This document shows positions 17,901 to 27,098 of a DNA stretch of 49,422 bases, piece after piece. The position numbers were made by a program, and so were the translations under genes. The stretch comes from Bacteroidota bacterium (GTDB lineage: Bacteria; Bacteroidota; Ignavibacteria; Kapaibacteriales; UBA961). Below the pieces are notes generated by a model that was not told where the DNA came from, ran no database searches, and saw nothing but the letters and a program-made list of their open reading frames with translations. Every line of letters starts with the position of its first letter. Positions within the stretch are counted from its first letter, which is position 1. The stretch spans positions 1 to 49,422 of the forward strand of contig JAFDZU010000032.1 of NCBI GenBank assembly GCA_018266765.1, in the 5' to 3' direction.

Positions 17901-19278
17901 GAATTATGATTTGTCCAAACACTGCACTGTTCATCATCCTACTTGCTGAACGGTGTACTGTATTGTCCATTTCATTTTGATTTATCCGTGAAGTATTCTC
18001 TAAGTTTTTACCATGAACCAAACTGTGCATAACTGCCTCTACAACAATGACTGCACCGTCCACAATCAATCCGAAGTCCAATGCGCCTAAGCTCATAAGA
18101 TTTCCGCTTACTCCGAAATAATTCATCATGATAACGGCGAATAGCATTGATAGTGGAATTACCGATGCAACTAAAATCCCTGCCCTGAAATTTCCTAAGA
18201 ATAAAACTAAAACAAAGATGACGATAAGCGCGCCTTCCATCAGATTGGTCGAAACTGTGCTGATGGCATTATCTACCATTTTTGTTCTGTCGAGGAATGG
18301 CTCAATTTTTACACCTTTCGGCAGAGTCTTTTCAATGTGGCTTATGCGTTCTTTTACATTTTTGATTATCTCATTGCTGTTACCACCTTTCAACATCAAT
18401 ACAACGGCACCGGCGGCTTCACCTTCGTCGTTGTACGTCATTGCACCATACCGAATAGCATTGCCAATGCGAACATCAGCTATATCTTTTATCAAGAGCG
18501 GTGTGCCGTTGCTTGTACTCTTTACAACAATACTTCTTATATCATCTATACTTCCAATTAAACCTTCACTTCGGATATAAAGGACTGTTGATTTTTTCTC
18601 AATATATGCCCCACCTGTGTTTTCGTTATTGTGTTCTAAAGCAGAGAATACATCATTAATTGTACTATTGAAAGACTTTAGCTTATTTGCATCAACAGCA
18701 ATTTCATATTGCTTCAGCTTCCCGCCAAAGCTACTTACATCGGCTACGCCTTTTACGCCCAGTAATTGCCTGCGAACAATCCAGTCCTGAATTGTTCGTA
18801 ACTCTGTTGCATCATATTGAGTTTCGTACCCGTGTTCTGCACGAATGACATATTGATAAATTTCGCCTAAACCCGTGGTAACGGGTGCTAATTCAGGAGA
18901 GCAGAGCCCGTTTGGGATTTGTTCCCGCGCTAACTTTAATCGTTCCGTTACTTGCTGTCGCGCCCAATACACATCAATATTATCCTCAAAAACAATAGTA
19001 ATTAATGATAACCCGAACCGAGAAAAACTACGGATTTCCTTGAGTCCGGGGATATTGCTGTTCGCTTGTTCTATCGGGAAAGTAATGAGTCGTTCAATGT
19101 CCGGTGCACCCAATGATGGAACCGATGTAATTATCTGCACCTGATTGTTGGTAATGTCAGGAACTGCATCTATGGGTAGTTTTGTAATTTGGTAACTGCC
19201 GTAACCAATTAGGGCTAAAGTAAATAGCCCTACGATAAGTTTGTTCTTGATAGAGAACGCAATTATAGTATTAAGCAT
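14920..19278 (-). CDS. CzcA/CusA-type RND metal pump fused to a TolC-like outer-membrane factor
   Basis: Proton-driven export of heavy-metal cations from cytoplasm/periplasm to outside. Residues 1 to about 1037 are a full HME-type RND pump (usual length about 1040): first helix at 9-30, porter domains, and in helix 4 (about 397-417) ALDFGLIVDGAVIVVEA with the two Asp and one Glu of the CzcA proton relay; a second helix bundle at about 880-1037. Then comes a hydrophobic segment at about 1045-1064 ending NIQAQ, which looks like an internal signal peptide, and from about 1068 a TolC/CzcC-like outer-membrane efflux domain of some 385 residues with two long coiled repeats (LNAAIDTALKNNLLVKNEKL ... 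ISNAVTLQNNYIDAVKELNQ). Such fusions occur in Bacteroidota. A signal-peptidase cut after the IQA could release the channel. Order: His-rich gene, this gene, CzcB. Confidence 0.93.
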   Translation of the reverse strand: MLNTIIAFSIKNKLIVGLFTLALIGYGSYQITKLPIDAVPDITNNQVQIITSVPSLGAPDIERLITFPIEQANSNIPGLKEIRSFSRFGLSLITIVFEDNIDVYWARQQVTERLKLAREQIPNGLCSPELAPVTTGLGEIYQYVIRAEHGYETQYDATELRTIQDWIVRRQLLGVKGVADVSSFGGKLKQYEIAVDANKLKSFNSTINDVFSALEHNNENTGGAYIEKKSTVLYIRSEGLIGSIDDIRSIVVKSTSNGTPLLIKDIADVRIGNAIRYGAMTYNDEGEAAGAVVLMLKGGNSNEIIKNVKERISHIEKTLPKGVKIEPFLDRTKMVDNAISTVSTNLMEGALIVIFVLVLFLGNFRAGILVASVIPLSMLFAVIMMNYFGVSGNLMSLGALDFGLIVDGAVIVVEAVMHSLVHGKNLENTSRINQNEMDNTVHRSASRMMNSAVFGQIIILIVYLPIFTLEGIEGKMFKPMAQTVAFALIGAFILSLTYIPMMGALFLNKNLSHKKNLSDRMMDYLTKSHLKYLTKVLNFPKVVISVALSLMLISIIIFANMGGEFIPELPEGDFAVETRVLTGSNIITTTDACLKAAHILKKRFQEVEKVVGKIGSGEIPTDPMPMEGADLMIILKDKNTWTSAKTWNELSEKMNEALQDVPGASFSFQYPVAMRFNELMTGAKQDVVCKIFGENLDTLSTYSKLLGNVITKIEGAKNIYVEPIDGLPQLIIRYKRNLIAQYGLNISDINKVVNTAFAGQSSGQIFEDEKRFDLVVRLAGEKRKEIEDVQNLLIPTPQGTQIPLYQVADVTIEESVNQIQRDDAKRRIIVGFNVKGRDVQSVVQDLQTQIEKQILFPSGYYITYGGAFENLEAAKKRLSLAVPLSLLLIFLLLYFAFNSIKQGLIIYTAIPLSAIGGILFLALRGMPFSISAGIGFIALFGVAVLNGIVLIAEFNRLKTEGETNTKQIVLQGTKHRLRPVLMTALVASLGFLPMAISNGTGAEVQRPLATVVIGGLLIATFLTLFVLPALYILFEKGFSAKQTGKATITATIILLFSLLELHNIQAQTTITLNAAIDTALKNNLLVKNEKLEAEYQLKLKPTTLDIPHTNLTGEYGQINSVYNDTKFGISQNFSFPTIYVHQKSLQNENYKKSALNIAVKEADLKKRVSEVFYLLVYAKQKQKLLTQYDSIYSSFLEKSNLRFAKGESNILEKTIAETQRGQIATQVNQLKSDVEIFLLQFRLLLNTATEFTPAIDNPKLSFTDISDKSIINKHPIMQSLQQQKQISAINTQLEAARLLPNLSIGYSNQSIQGIGPDNILYSKSNRFSSVHFGIDVPLFFSSQQARIQSAEVLELISENNYSFGLQSFEIEYESAYKTYRTQLQTVQYFEETALSNATIIRNTADEQFASGSINYLEWVMLISNAVTLQNNYIDAVKELNQAIIHLNFLTSK

Positions 19279-19379
19279 GATTTATTTTGTTAATGAAATG
19301 AATAGAAATATACGGCACATCAGCACCGTAAATAGTTAGTATAGTATCCGATTATGGAGATACATTATGGATTCATTAA

Positions 19380-19754
19380 CTATGCTTTTGGTGGTTGCCA
19401 AATATTGCTGACGACTGCGGAAGAATAGATTATATCATCATATATTGATGATGTTTTTTCAGGTGAAGATGTGGGTCTTTGAATGGAATATTGAATGTGA
19501 TTTACAAAAGCTAAAGTGACGTGGGCAGTTGCACAATCGGTTGTCTTAAAAGGTAAATTATTGTGGTTATTATCTGAATGATTTTGGTGGTTGCTGTAAT
19601 GATTGATAAGGAAGTCAGCAAAAGATTGGTCGTGGTTAACTTGCTGATGTTCACCGTAGTGTTGAATTAAAATAGGCAACCTCAATAGCTCATGCAATTC
19701 AGTACTCGCACACAGAAATACAATGAGAAATGATATTGAGATGAATTTTTTCAT
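19380..19754 (-). CDS. Small exported His-rich protein of metal efflux operon
   Basis: A 124-aa protein with signal peptide 1-18 (KKFISISFLIVFLCAS) followed by TELHELLRLPILIQHYGEHQ and then a His/Asn-rich tract (HYSNHQNHSDNNHNN, residues about 52-66). It is the first gene of the efflux operon, 101 bases before the pump. Small proteins with a HELLKLP.L..HY motif precede CzcA-type genes in other Bacteroidota as far as I recall. The His tract suggests periplasmic binding of a divalent metal or Cu, but this is inference. The third Cys (in TTDCATAHV) could take part as a ligand. No promoter of good spacing was found. Confidence 0.72.
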   Translation of the reverse strand: MKKFISISFLIVFLCASTELHELLRLPILIQHYGEHQQVNHDQSFADFLINHYSNHQNHSDNNHNNLPFKTTDCATAHVTLAFVNHIQYSIQRPTSSPEKTSSIYDDIIYSSAVVSNIWQPPKA

Positions 19755-19923
19755 AATACAAATCTACGAAATAAATTTAAATGGTTGGACGATAAATCTA
19801 TAGTAATAGTGTGCTTTTAAAACTGAAAAAATATAAAAATCATGGAAATTCTATGGATGGTTAATTGAATTTATGATTGAGATTAAAAGAACCTAAATAC
19901 CATACAATGATTATATTCTACTT

Positions 19924-21105
19924 TCAGCAAAAAAGAATAATTTTCTCAAGTTTCTGTTTTATAATTGATGGATAAGTTTCTGTTATTGATATAGTTGTAC
20001 ATCCGTTAAATTTGGCGAATCGGAGAATTGCCCCTGCAAGCGCGTGAAAATCCGAAGTCCATTCTTTTTCAATATGTAAAGAATTGATAATCAATTGTTT
20101 TGTTCGTCTTTCTGCTTTTGCATCAATTCGTCCGATAAAGTGACCGCCCATCATGATCGGCAGACAAAAATAACCGAATTTCCGTTTCGGCTCAGGAACA
20201 TAACATTCTATCTGGTAATCAAAATCCCACAATTGAAGCAGTCGTTTACGTTGAATTACCGTATTATCAAACGGCGAAAGAATATGAGTAGTTTCCGTAA
20301 TTGACTGTCCAAGTGTGCTAAGATTTTTTGCAGTAGAATAATAGAGTTGTTTGCTGTTTTCTACCGAAACCGGAAGTAATTCTCCACTTTCACACAAAAC
20401 AGTAACAAGCTTCTGAATTGCTTTGCGCATATTTCCGCCTCGCAGATAGCTTATTTCTTCTACACTTGCAAAACCATGAGCATTAATTGCAGAAAAAATA
20501 AGATGCCGTGAAAATTCATCCGTACTCGGAATGGTTGTTTCAACTTCCGCTGGTAAAACACGTTCAGTTAAGTCAAACACTTTTTGAAAATTAACTCGGC
20601 GTGCAATCATTAATTTTCCCTCAAGAAACAACTGTTCTAATGCCCGTTTTGCAGGTTTATGTTCCCACCATCCGCCAGTTTTTTGGGAATGTTCAAAATC
20701 TCGTGCTTTCAATGCACCTTCGGCTTGAATGCGGTCAAGAACATACTGATTCATTTTTTTATCGGGCAAATGCTTGGCTTCATTCTGAGCATATAATTGT
20801 TTTCGTAATAATGAGTAACGGTAATCCTTCATCGGCAAATAGGCGGCGGCATGACTCCAATACTCAAACGCTGTTTTATCGGCGATTAATTCATCTAAAT
20901 ACGACGGCTGATAGTCCGGTTGCCGGCTCCATAATATATGATGATGCGCTCGTTCGACAACGGAGATGGTGTCAATTTGCACATAACCGAGTCGCTCTAA
21001 GGATGCGAGTGTTCCGGTTTTGTCGGATGGTACATCAGACGTGAATAATCCTTGGTGATACAAGGCAAGATGTCGTGCTTCTGATTGTGAAAGTAATGTT
21101 TTCAT
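19924..21105 (-). CDS. YcaQ/AlkX-like DNA crosslink-repair glycosylase (winged-helix family)
   Basis: A 393-aa member of the winged-helix HTH_42 (YcaQ/AlkZ) family; these glycosylases remove alkylated bases, the YcaQ branch unhooking interstrand crosslinks. The sequence begins SQSEARHLALYHQGL, and has LGYVQIDTISVVERAHHHILWSR at about 34-56, where the QID fits the catalytic Q-hydrophobic-D motif of YcaQ. Further family marks are FEYWSHAAAYLPM (about 80-92) and SPFDNTVIQRKRLLQLWDFDYQIECYVPEPKRKFGYFCLPIM (around 282-320, cited as start SPFDN and end CLPIM). Length agrees with the family (about 380-410). It starts 6 bases after the stop of the GT9 gene and is probably cotranscribed with it. Confidence 0.88.
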   Translation of the reverse strand: MKTLLSQSEARHLALYHQGLFTSDVPSDKTGTLASLERLGYVQIDTISVVERAHHHILWSRQPDYQPSYLDELIADKTAFEYWSHAAAYLPMKDYRYSLLRKQLYAQNEAKHLPDKKMNQYVLDRIQAEGALKARDFEHSQKTGGWWEHKPAKRALEQLFLEGKLMIARRVNFQKVFDLTERVLPAEVETTIPSTDEFSRHLIFSAINAHGFASVEEISYLRGGNMRKAIQKLVTVLCESGELLPVSVENSKQLYYSTAKNLSTLGQSITETTHILSPFDNTVIQRKRLLQLWDFDYQIECYVPEPKRKFGYFCLPIMMGGHFIGRIDAKAERRTKQLIINSLHIEKEWTSDFHALAGAILRFAKFNGCTTISITETYPSIIKQKLEKIILFC

Positions 21106-21111
21106 TCGAGA

Positions 21112-22116
21112 TTACTGTATAAAATAAGAAAAACAAGCATCAGCAACGGATTCTACGGATATTAAACTCATATCATCTTGTAATTCTGCTGTATCGGGCG
21201 GAGAAATAACTGTAGAATTCGTAGAATACGGCCCCCATCGTCGTGCGCTTATCGCCGGTGAGCGAGGATATAAACCAACGACAGGTGTTCCGAGTGCCGC
21301 CGCCACATGAAGAACGCCGGTAGAATTTGCCACTAAAAGCGAAGATATATCAAGCAAAGCAATCATCTCAGGAAGGTTTAATTTTCCACAAAGGTTGAGT
21401 GCTGTAGGGCAATGATTATGTACAGTTTCACATAGTGATTGCTCACTGTCGATTCCTGTAATAATGATTGGAGTATCATGTTGTTTGGTAAAAATTGAGG
21501 CAAGTTTTCCGAAGTTTTCAGGCGACCAATCACGTGACGAACCACCACTTCCGGGATGTATAATAATAGGTTGTAGATCACTTGAAATTCCGTGAGAGGA
21601 TAGAATTATTTCAATTGATTGTTTACTTTCCGGCATAATAACCGGACGAACCAAATGAGTTTCGACCGAATCATCTAACGCCGAAACAACTAATCGTGTA
21701 TTGTATTCTGCTTCGTGAGACTCGGCAGTTTTGCGATGGTCGTATTGCTTGTGATTTATCAAAAAGCTATACCAGCGATAACCGGAACCAACACGCAACG
21801 GAATCCGCGCGCTGAATGCCGCAAAATACTCATCGAATTGCGGTCTTGGAAAAAAGATACCATCATAGTTTCCCGAACGGATAAGTGCGGATACTCCGCC
21901 TATGATTCTATCGGCAAAAAGTGCGTGGTCAATTGCAGGGGAATTATATAGTAATGCTTCGCAATAAGAACGAGTGATGAGGGAGATTTCAGCGTTTGGG
22001 CAAGCGGCTTTGAGTGCCGCACACATTGGCAGTGTGAGCACCATATCGCCCAAGCGGTCAGTACGAACTACAGCAATACGCCGGGCATTTTTTAGAATAT
22101 TTCGGGATGAGATCAT
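21112..22116 (-). CDS. Glycosyltransferase family 9 (heptosyltransferase-like)
   Basis: A 334-aa cytoplasmic or membrane-associated GT-B enzyme of family 9, which typically transfers ADP-heptose to lipopolysaccharide core. Marks: N-terminal IAVVRTDRLGDMVLTLPM (about 13-30), mid-protein IIIHPGSGGSSRDWSPENF (about 178-197), and the donor-site LLVANSTGVLHVAAALGTPVVGLYP (about 258-282). The sugar donor cannot be read from sequence. It lies upstream of the YcaQ-like gene with a 6-base gap, and after a terminator that ends the small barrel gene, so it needs its own promoter in the 80-base gap or readthrough. Confidence 0.93.
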   Translation of the reverse strand: MISSRNILKNARRIAVVRTDRLGDMVLTLPMCAALKAACPNAEISLITRSYCEALLYNSPAIDHALFADRIIGGVSALIRSGNYDGIFFPRPQFDEYFAAFSARIPLRVGSGYRWYSFLINHKQYDHRKTAESHEAEYNTRLVVSALDDSVETHLVRPVIMPESKQSIEIILSSHGISSDLQPIIIHPGSGGSSRDWSPENFGKLASIFTKQHDTPIIITGIDSEQSLCETVHNHCPTALNLCGKLNLPEMIALLDISSLLVANSTGVLHVAAALGTPVVGLYPRSPAISARRWGPYSTNSTVISPPDTAELQDDMSLISVESVADACFSYFIQ

Positions 22117-22137
22117 CGCTAATCAACAACTACAAAT

Positions 22138-22168
22138 AAAAAATGCGAAACCGAATTGATTCCGCATT
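22138..22168 (-). terminator. Rho-independent terminator of the small barrel gene
   Basis: Read on the - strand, AATGCGGAA (22168-22160) pairs with TTTCGCATT (22150-22142) with one G-T wobble and a 9-base loop, followed by TTTTTT (22143-22138). It lies 22 bases upstream of the GT9 start codon. Confidence 0.75.
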
Positions 22169-22195
22169 CTTACTAAAAAAATAAATCAATAAAGA

Positions 22196-22699
22196 TTATG
22201 GATTAAAGAACCATTCTATTCCTACTTGAGGGAAAACAATACCAATATTGGTATAACTTGGGTCAAAACCAACATTAATAATTGAAAATTGGCCGTAAAG
22301 ACCTACATTACGGCTTGCAAAATATTCTCCGCCTGCGCCAACAGAAAGACCGGTTGTAGTATTTCCACCACCGCTATTAATTCCGAATGCACCAAAAAAA
22401 TATGGTTTCATATCTTTCATTCCGGCTAAAATAAGTTTTGCATAAGGTGCAAAATATATTTGATTGCTCGAATAAGATTCTCCTGAAGTATTCTTGCTAC
22501 TTGCCAAATTGATACCCAATTGAGTACCTATGTGAAAGCCGGGATTAATTGCATAAACCAAATGAGCTGCACCACTTCCACTACCTACAGTTACACCAAG
22601 TCCCATTTGTCTGTCCGGCGATTGAGCTAGTGCCGTGCCATACCACATTGTAGCTATCAAAGCCACACAAAAATATTTCATCATAGTTGACATTTTCAT
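22196..22699 (-). CDS. Small exported protein, outer-membrane beta-barrel type
   Basis: A 167-aa protein, signal peptide about 1-26 (ends GTALAQ). The body is Gly-rich with alternating strands (GLGVTVGSGSGAAHLVYAIN, FHIGTQLGINLASSK, GAGGEYFASRNVGLYGQFS) and ends in an aromatic-rich strand (VGIEWFFNP), as in OmpA-N/OmpW-like 8-strand barrels. No specific family name is justified. The start at 22699 is supported by GGGGAA at a normal distance upstream. It is followed by its own terminator. Confidence 0.75.
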   Translation of the reverse strand: MKMSTMMKYFCVALIATMWYGTALAQSPDRQMGLGVTVGSGSGAAHLVYAINPGFHIGTQLGINLASSKNTSGESYSSNQIYFAPYAKLILAGMKDMKPYFFGAFGINSGGGNTTTGLSVGAGGEYFASRNVGLYGQFSIINVGFDPSYTNIGIVFPQVGIEWFFNP

Positions 22700-22811
22700 A
22701 CCATTCCCCTAAAAAATGAAAAATAACAGTTACATACAATGCGAAATTACAGAGTAACTTTCAAAGTAACAACTCAAATTTTCGTGATTCATAAAAAACT
22801 TTCTTTTTCTT

Positions 22812-25800
22812 TTATCGTTTCACAAACATCGCACTACTTTGCCCAATCCGAACTGCATATATTCCATTCGGCAGGTCCGTTATATCTATAGAAATATGAT
22901 TCGATTCAAGTGAAATACTTTTCACAACTTGTCCGAGTACGTTGATAATTTCAACCATAGAATTTGGGTGTGTATCTTGGCTGGCAATCCATAACGAAAG
23001 CATTCCTGATGCAGGATTCGGGACAAGCGAAATATTAATTCCTTGTTTTGATTCATCCACTCCAAGTACTGTTGTTCCTTTGGATTCGAGAATATACTGC
23101 CCTGTAGCAGCGGTATCGCTTCCAAACGAAATTGCATCCATGAGCGGCTCGGTTGATTGCGCAGTCGAAGCAATTTTCCAAGAATTTCTATGAGAATCGT
23201 TTTCACGTTTATACAGCACAAAAACCGAAGGATTCATCGCATCAGGTGCTGTAATTTTCCCCACACGTGAGAACTGAATGCTGTCAATACTAATAGAAGT
23301 ACTTGGATTTCCTGTTCCGTTCCACCCCTCAATTATCCACCAAGAACGGCTTAATTCTGTGGCAGAAGTTGGCAGAGAATCCGGCATTGTCGTAAACCTT
23401 GATGCTGTAAGTTCATTTATTGATGTAGGTTTCAAAAATAAAGTAATTCCTGATGCAGGAAAATCAATTTTCCCTGCTTTGGCTGATGTTCGCACCGAAG
23501 TTCCACGTCCGATTGGGGCTGTAGATGCAATATGAATTCCGCCACCATTTGCAACATGCGCTGTTTTGGTGCTTCGGTCGAAGATTGTATTTTCTTGAGT
23601 TTCATTGAATTGATAATATGCTATCGGTTCTTCTCCGGATTTTTCACCGCGAATCAGATGCATTTGCTCACGAATTTCATCCTGAGGAAGCGCGCGATTA
23701 TAGACTTTCAGTTCTTCGATTTCACCACGGAAATTACCGCCTTGCCCCGGAAGACCTCCGCCAATTTCAAACGGAGTATGCGATAAATCAAATCCGGTAA
23801 AATCTCCTGCACGTTCCCATCGTTCACCGTTTCGGTAGAGCGTAACTTTTGTGGGTTCGACCGTCATTGCAATGTGTGTCCATTGGTCTATTGGTAAATT
23901 AAATGGGGTTGTTAACTGATATGGCACATCTTTCCAATAGAATGTAAGATTTGTATTGGGGCGATACCCTTGAAATGAAAACCCGAATGAAAACCCTACA
24001 TTACTATTCCAATTTGAGAATATTTGCGAGAAGGATTGTTGAATCGTATCGAGTTTTACCCACGCACTGACGGTGAACGCCGTAGCACCTGCGAGTGCAG
24101 GAATAGAATCAATTCGCCCTATGTCGTTTTTCTTTGATAATGAAAGTGCTTGTCCGGGTATCCATTCGGGTTCGCAAACACTTGGCAGAACATTCATAAA
24201 GTTTTGAATAAGCTTGCTGTTGCTTGCTCCATTTGCAGAATTGACGGTAAGCGTTGCCGAATAGATACCGGGTTTATCATACACCACACGCGGATTGCGA
24301 ACAGAATCTGAGCTTACATAACTTGCTCCGGGAAATTTCCAACGATACGTTGCACCCAATGTATTCAATACAGAATAATCGGTAAATTGAATAGTATCGC
24401 GCGAACATTGGCTTGTGGAACGGTCAGCCATTGGTTGAGCAAGTGGACTCGACTGCTCAAATAACGGGGCATCCCACACTCCCATACTTGTTCCGATACG
24501 TAATCTCCCGTCGCGGTAGAAACACTTTACTCCGCGAATAGTCAGTGCAACGGGAAGTCCGTCGTTATAAGTCTGCCAGTCGTTCATTGTCGCATTACGG
24601 TAAAACATTTTTCCGCCGTCACATGCCAAATAAACTCCACCATTGGTGCCGAGCTGATGAATAATATCGCTTGATGTAGCTTGTGCAATTGTCGGCGTTG
24701 TCAGGTTTTGCCATGATTTTCCGCCGTCGGAAGTTTTGAATACTTTATTGGCCGCACTTCCGGCTCGATATGCTACCCACAATTCATTTTCATTAATTCC
24801 CGATACTGTAATCTGCGATACGCGGCGGTCTGTTCCGCTTGTATTCGGAGGATTTGAACATTCAGTCCATGTTTTACCTGCATCTTCGGTTCGCCATATT
24901 TTTCCGTCGTAGAGAGAATTAGAACGTTGGGAAACATACATTACATCAGGATTACTCCTTGATATTTCAATATGTTCAATTGATGCATCTTTGTCGGAGG
25001 AAGTAAATATCGAATCAAACTTCGCACCTCCGTTTTCGCTTTTCCATAATGTTGCTCCATTGCCGAGCCACACAACGCTACTATATCGCGGATCCCATAC
25101 CATATCGCTATATTCCATCAGATAATAGCTTTCATTCGGATATTTGCTCATTGCAACTGAGGTTGCAATTCCGTCTGCTGTCGAAGAAATTCGATACCCG
25201 CCAATATCCGAAAAATAACAAGTGCGTCCGTCGGCAGGGTTGATATATCCCGTGGCAGATTCTGCTCCGCCCATGCGAAGGAATGTTCCTTGATAATTCT
25301 CATGACGAGCCGTATTTCCATTATGATACCGTCCGCCAACGACTACATCTTCATTCCATCCTTGGTCGAATCCCCAGAAATCCGAACCGTATATCCCGTT
25401 AATACGTGATTCTGCATTCTTTGTATCAGAAAAAAAATCTGTTGAATATGTCATTCCGCCGTCGGTTGCAATCCATGTTTCATTGCCTATTGCTTTCATT
25501 TCCTGTATGTCGGGATGAATCGGAAATGCGCCGGAATAGCCGCCAATATCTTTGTAAGTAACTCCGCCGTCGGTGGATTTGTAAGCAGTTGTTGTAGCTA
25601 CGATTACTTCATTAGCGTTTGTCTGAGAAACAACGATACTCATGTCGTAATACCCCTGACCATTATTCATTTTTAATTGGTCAGTACCGCCCGAAGCTGT
25701 TAGTTTCCAAGATTCTCCTCCATCATCCGAGCGCAGTACACGCGGTAATTTATCGGAAAGAACCACTGCGTATATTTTTTTTGCATCGGCAGTTGTAATT

Positions 25801-26792
25801 CCGAGTCGTCCTTCGCCTCCGGTTAAGCCCGTCACCCAGCCGTTTGTTTTTGCGGTAAAGGTTGCGCCTTCGTCGGTGGATTTCCATACTTCATAGAATT
25901 TTGTGGCTTTATTTTCCTTCAGAACAAGGATTTCATTGGGAGTATTATTCAGAATTTCCATATCAGTAATAACATCGGTGAGCACTTGTTGCCAAGTGGC
26001 ACCGGCATCAATACTGCGAAAAAGACCTTGGGTTGTTCCTGCAAGATAAAGATTTGGATTTGCATAACTTATTTCAATATCATGCACCCACATCGAGTTC
26101 TTTTGGAAAATAGTAGCCCATGTTATTCCGCCGTCGGTAGTTTTGCGAATAGCATTATTTGTTCCGAGAATGAATGTTGCCGGGTCGGTCGGGTGAATAC
26201 TGATTGATTCGGTACTCAGCAGATAATTTGCACCAATTTGTTCCCAAGTTTTTCCTTTATTAATCGTACGAAAAATTCCGCCCGGCTCTGTCCCAACCAC
26301 CAAAACATTAGGGTTAGAGCGTGAAATATCAAAGCCATATACATTTGATTGCCACGGACAAACAGATTGAACATCAGCATGATTTTTCAGCCAACGGGTT
26401 TCCATGTCCATTGGTTTCCAAAGGGTTGCCGAAATACTTGGTTTTTTGGAATGTGGAATTCGCTCGCGACTTTCGCGCCACGTGTTCATTTCATTGGCAG
26501 TAGTCGGAGGACGGACAAAACCGTCCGGCTCGATAAACGGAAGAGAAGCAGAACGCCACCGTTTGTAAAACCGTGTGTAAGCATTTTTCTCGAATGTATG
26601 TGTTTTATAATATTCAAAATAAGTGCGTTCAAGTTCGATAATATTAACGGGCTTTTGGTAAAGTAGGCGCGCCCACGAAGGCATCGAATCCGTTTGTGGA
26701 GGAATTAAAGTAGGGTCTAATGTGTATTGCGCACGAACCGAACAAAACACCATAATAAAGGCAAGAACAAACACGGTACAAGAACGAATCAT
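22812..26792 (-). CDS. Large T9SS-secreted protein with sortilin-like propeller, PKD and LamG domains
   Basis: An exported protein of 1326 aa from the ATG at 26792, which directly gives a signal peptide MIRSCTVFVLAFIMVFCSVRAQ; the longer frame begins with TTG and adds eight residues. Residues about 130-780 hold many BNR/Vps10-like repeats (SxDxGxTW type: KTTDGGITWATI, RSIDAGATWQQV, KSTDGGVTYKDI, RSDDGGESWKL). A PKD domain follows at about 787-860 (YRWKFPGASYVSSDS ... DKPGIYSATLTVN), then a LamG/concanavalin-like domain at about 895-1050 (FTVSAWVKLD ... RGEIEELKVYNRALPQDEI), and a T9SS type A sorting domain at the end (LVPNPASGMLSLWI ... LPNGIYAVRIGQ). It probably acts as a surface sugar or protein binder; the ligand is unknown. 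Confidence 0.85.
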   Translation of the reverse strand: MIRSCTVFVLAFIMVFCSVRAQYTLDPTLIPPQTDSMPSWARLLYQKPVNIIELERTYFEYYKTHTFEKNAYTRFYKRWRSASLPFIEPDGFVRPPTTANEMNTWRESRERIPHSKKPSISATLWKPMDMETRWLKNHADVQSVCPWQSNVYGFDISRSNPNVLVVGTEPGGIFRTINKGKTWEQIGANYLLSTESISIHPTDPATFILGTNNAIRKTTDGGITWATIFQKNSMWVHDIEISYANPNLYLAGTTQGLFRSIDAGATWQQVLTDVITDMEILNNTPNEILVLKENKATKFYEVWKSTDEGATFTAKTNGWVTGLTGGEGRLGITTADAKKIYAVVLSDKLPRVLRSDDGGESWKLTASGGTDQLKMNNGQGYYDMSIVVSQTNANEVIVATTTAYKSTDGGVTYKDIGGYSGAFPIHPDIQEMKAIGNETWIATDGGMTYSTDFFSDTKNAESRINGIYGSDFWGFDQGWNEDVVVGGRYHNGNTARHENYQGTFLRMGGAESATGYINPADGRTCYFSDIGGYRISSTADGIATSVAMSKYPNESYYLMEYSDMVWDPRYSSVVWLGNGATLWKSENGGAKFDSIFTSSDKDASIEHIEISRSNPDVMYVSQRSNSLYDGKIWRTEDAGKTWTECSNPPNTSGTDRRVSQITVSGINENELWVAYRAGSAANKVFKTSDGGKSWQNLTTPTIAQATSSDIIHQLGTNGGVYLACDGGKMFYRNATMNDWQTYNDGLPVALTIRGVKCFYRDGRLRIGTSMGVWDAPLFEQSSPLAQPMADRSTSQCSRDTIQFTDYSVLNTLGATYRWKFPGASYVSSDSVRNPRVVYDKPGIYSATLTVNSANGASNSKLIQNFMNVLPSVCEPEWIPGQALSLSKKNDIGRIDSIPALAGATAFTVSAWVKLDTIQQSFSQIFSNWNSNVGFSFGFSFQGYRPNTNLTFYWKDVPYQLTTPFNLPIDQWTHIAMTVEPTKVTLYRNGERWERAGDFTGFDLSHTPFEIGGGLPGQGGNFRGEIEELKVYNRALPQDEIREQMHLIRGEKSGEEPIAYYQFNETQENTIFDRSTKTAHVANGGGIHIASTAPIGRGTSVRTSAKAGKIDFPASGITLFLKPTSINELTASRFTTMPDSLPTSATELSRSWWIIEGWNGTGNPSTSISIDSIQFSRVGKITAPDAMNPSVFVLYKRENDSHRNSWKIASTAQSTEPLMDAISFGSDTAATGQYILESKGTTVLGVDESKQGINISLVPNPASGMLSLWIASQDTHPNSMVEIINVLGQVVKSISLESNHISIDITDLPNGIYAVRIGQSSAMFVKR

Positions 26793-27098
26793 AATAGTAT
26801 TGATAATATGGAACAAACTGACATGATACTTACAAACTTACTATTTTTTTTGAAGTGGGGTCTTATTCGACTAATATCTATTTTATCAAGAATTCAACCT
26901 AATTCTCTCTTCTAAAGAAGATTTTTCCGACTTATTCGCTTTTTTAGAGGAGTTGTCGATAACAGTTTCCACTTTGATGAGGGGTTGGGTGTGGTTCTTC
27001 TTATTGAGCAGAATGTAGAAGATAGATATGCTGAAAAATAGCTCTAAAAATCAAAGAACAGCACCAATATCTCTATGTGGTTTATAAACAGTGCTACT
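26793..27098. other. Gap between two - strand genes
   Basis: No gene is supported. CAAACTTA at 26833-26840 is a - strand TAAGTTTG, a match to the Bacteroidota -7 box about 40 bases before the sortilin-like gene, but no TTG lies at the proper distance upstream. I see no terminator with a T-run after the GWxTD gene end on this side. Confidence 0.4.

Noticed and set aside
19759-19766. TAGATTTG (- strand) as -7 box for the metal pump operon
   Set aside because: It lies five bases from the start codon, which would give an almost leaderless mRNA, and no TTG stands at the right distance.
22812-26792. Catalytic sialidase or glycosidase
   Set aside because: The SxDxGxTW repeats are structural; the conserved Arg triad and Asp/Glu/Tyr of sialidases were not found.
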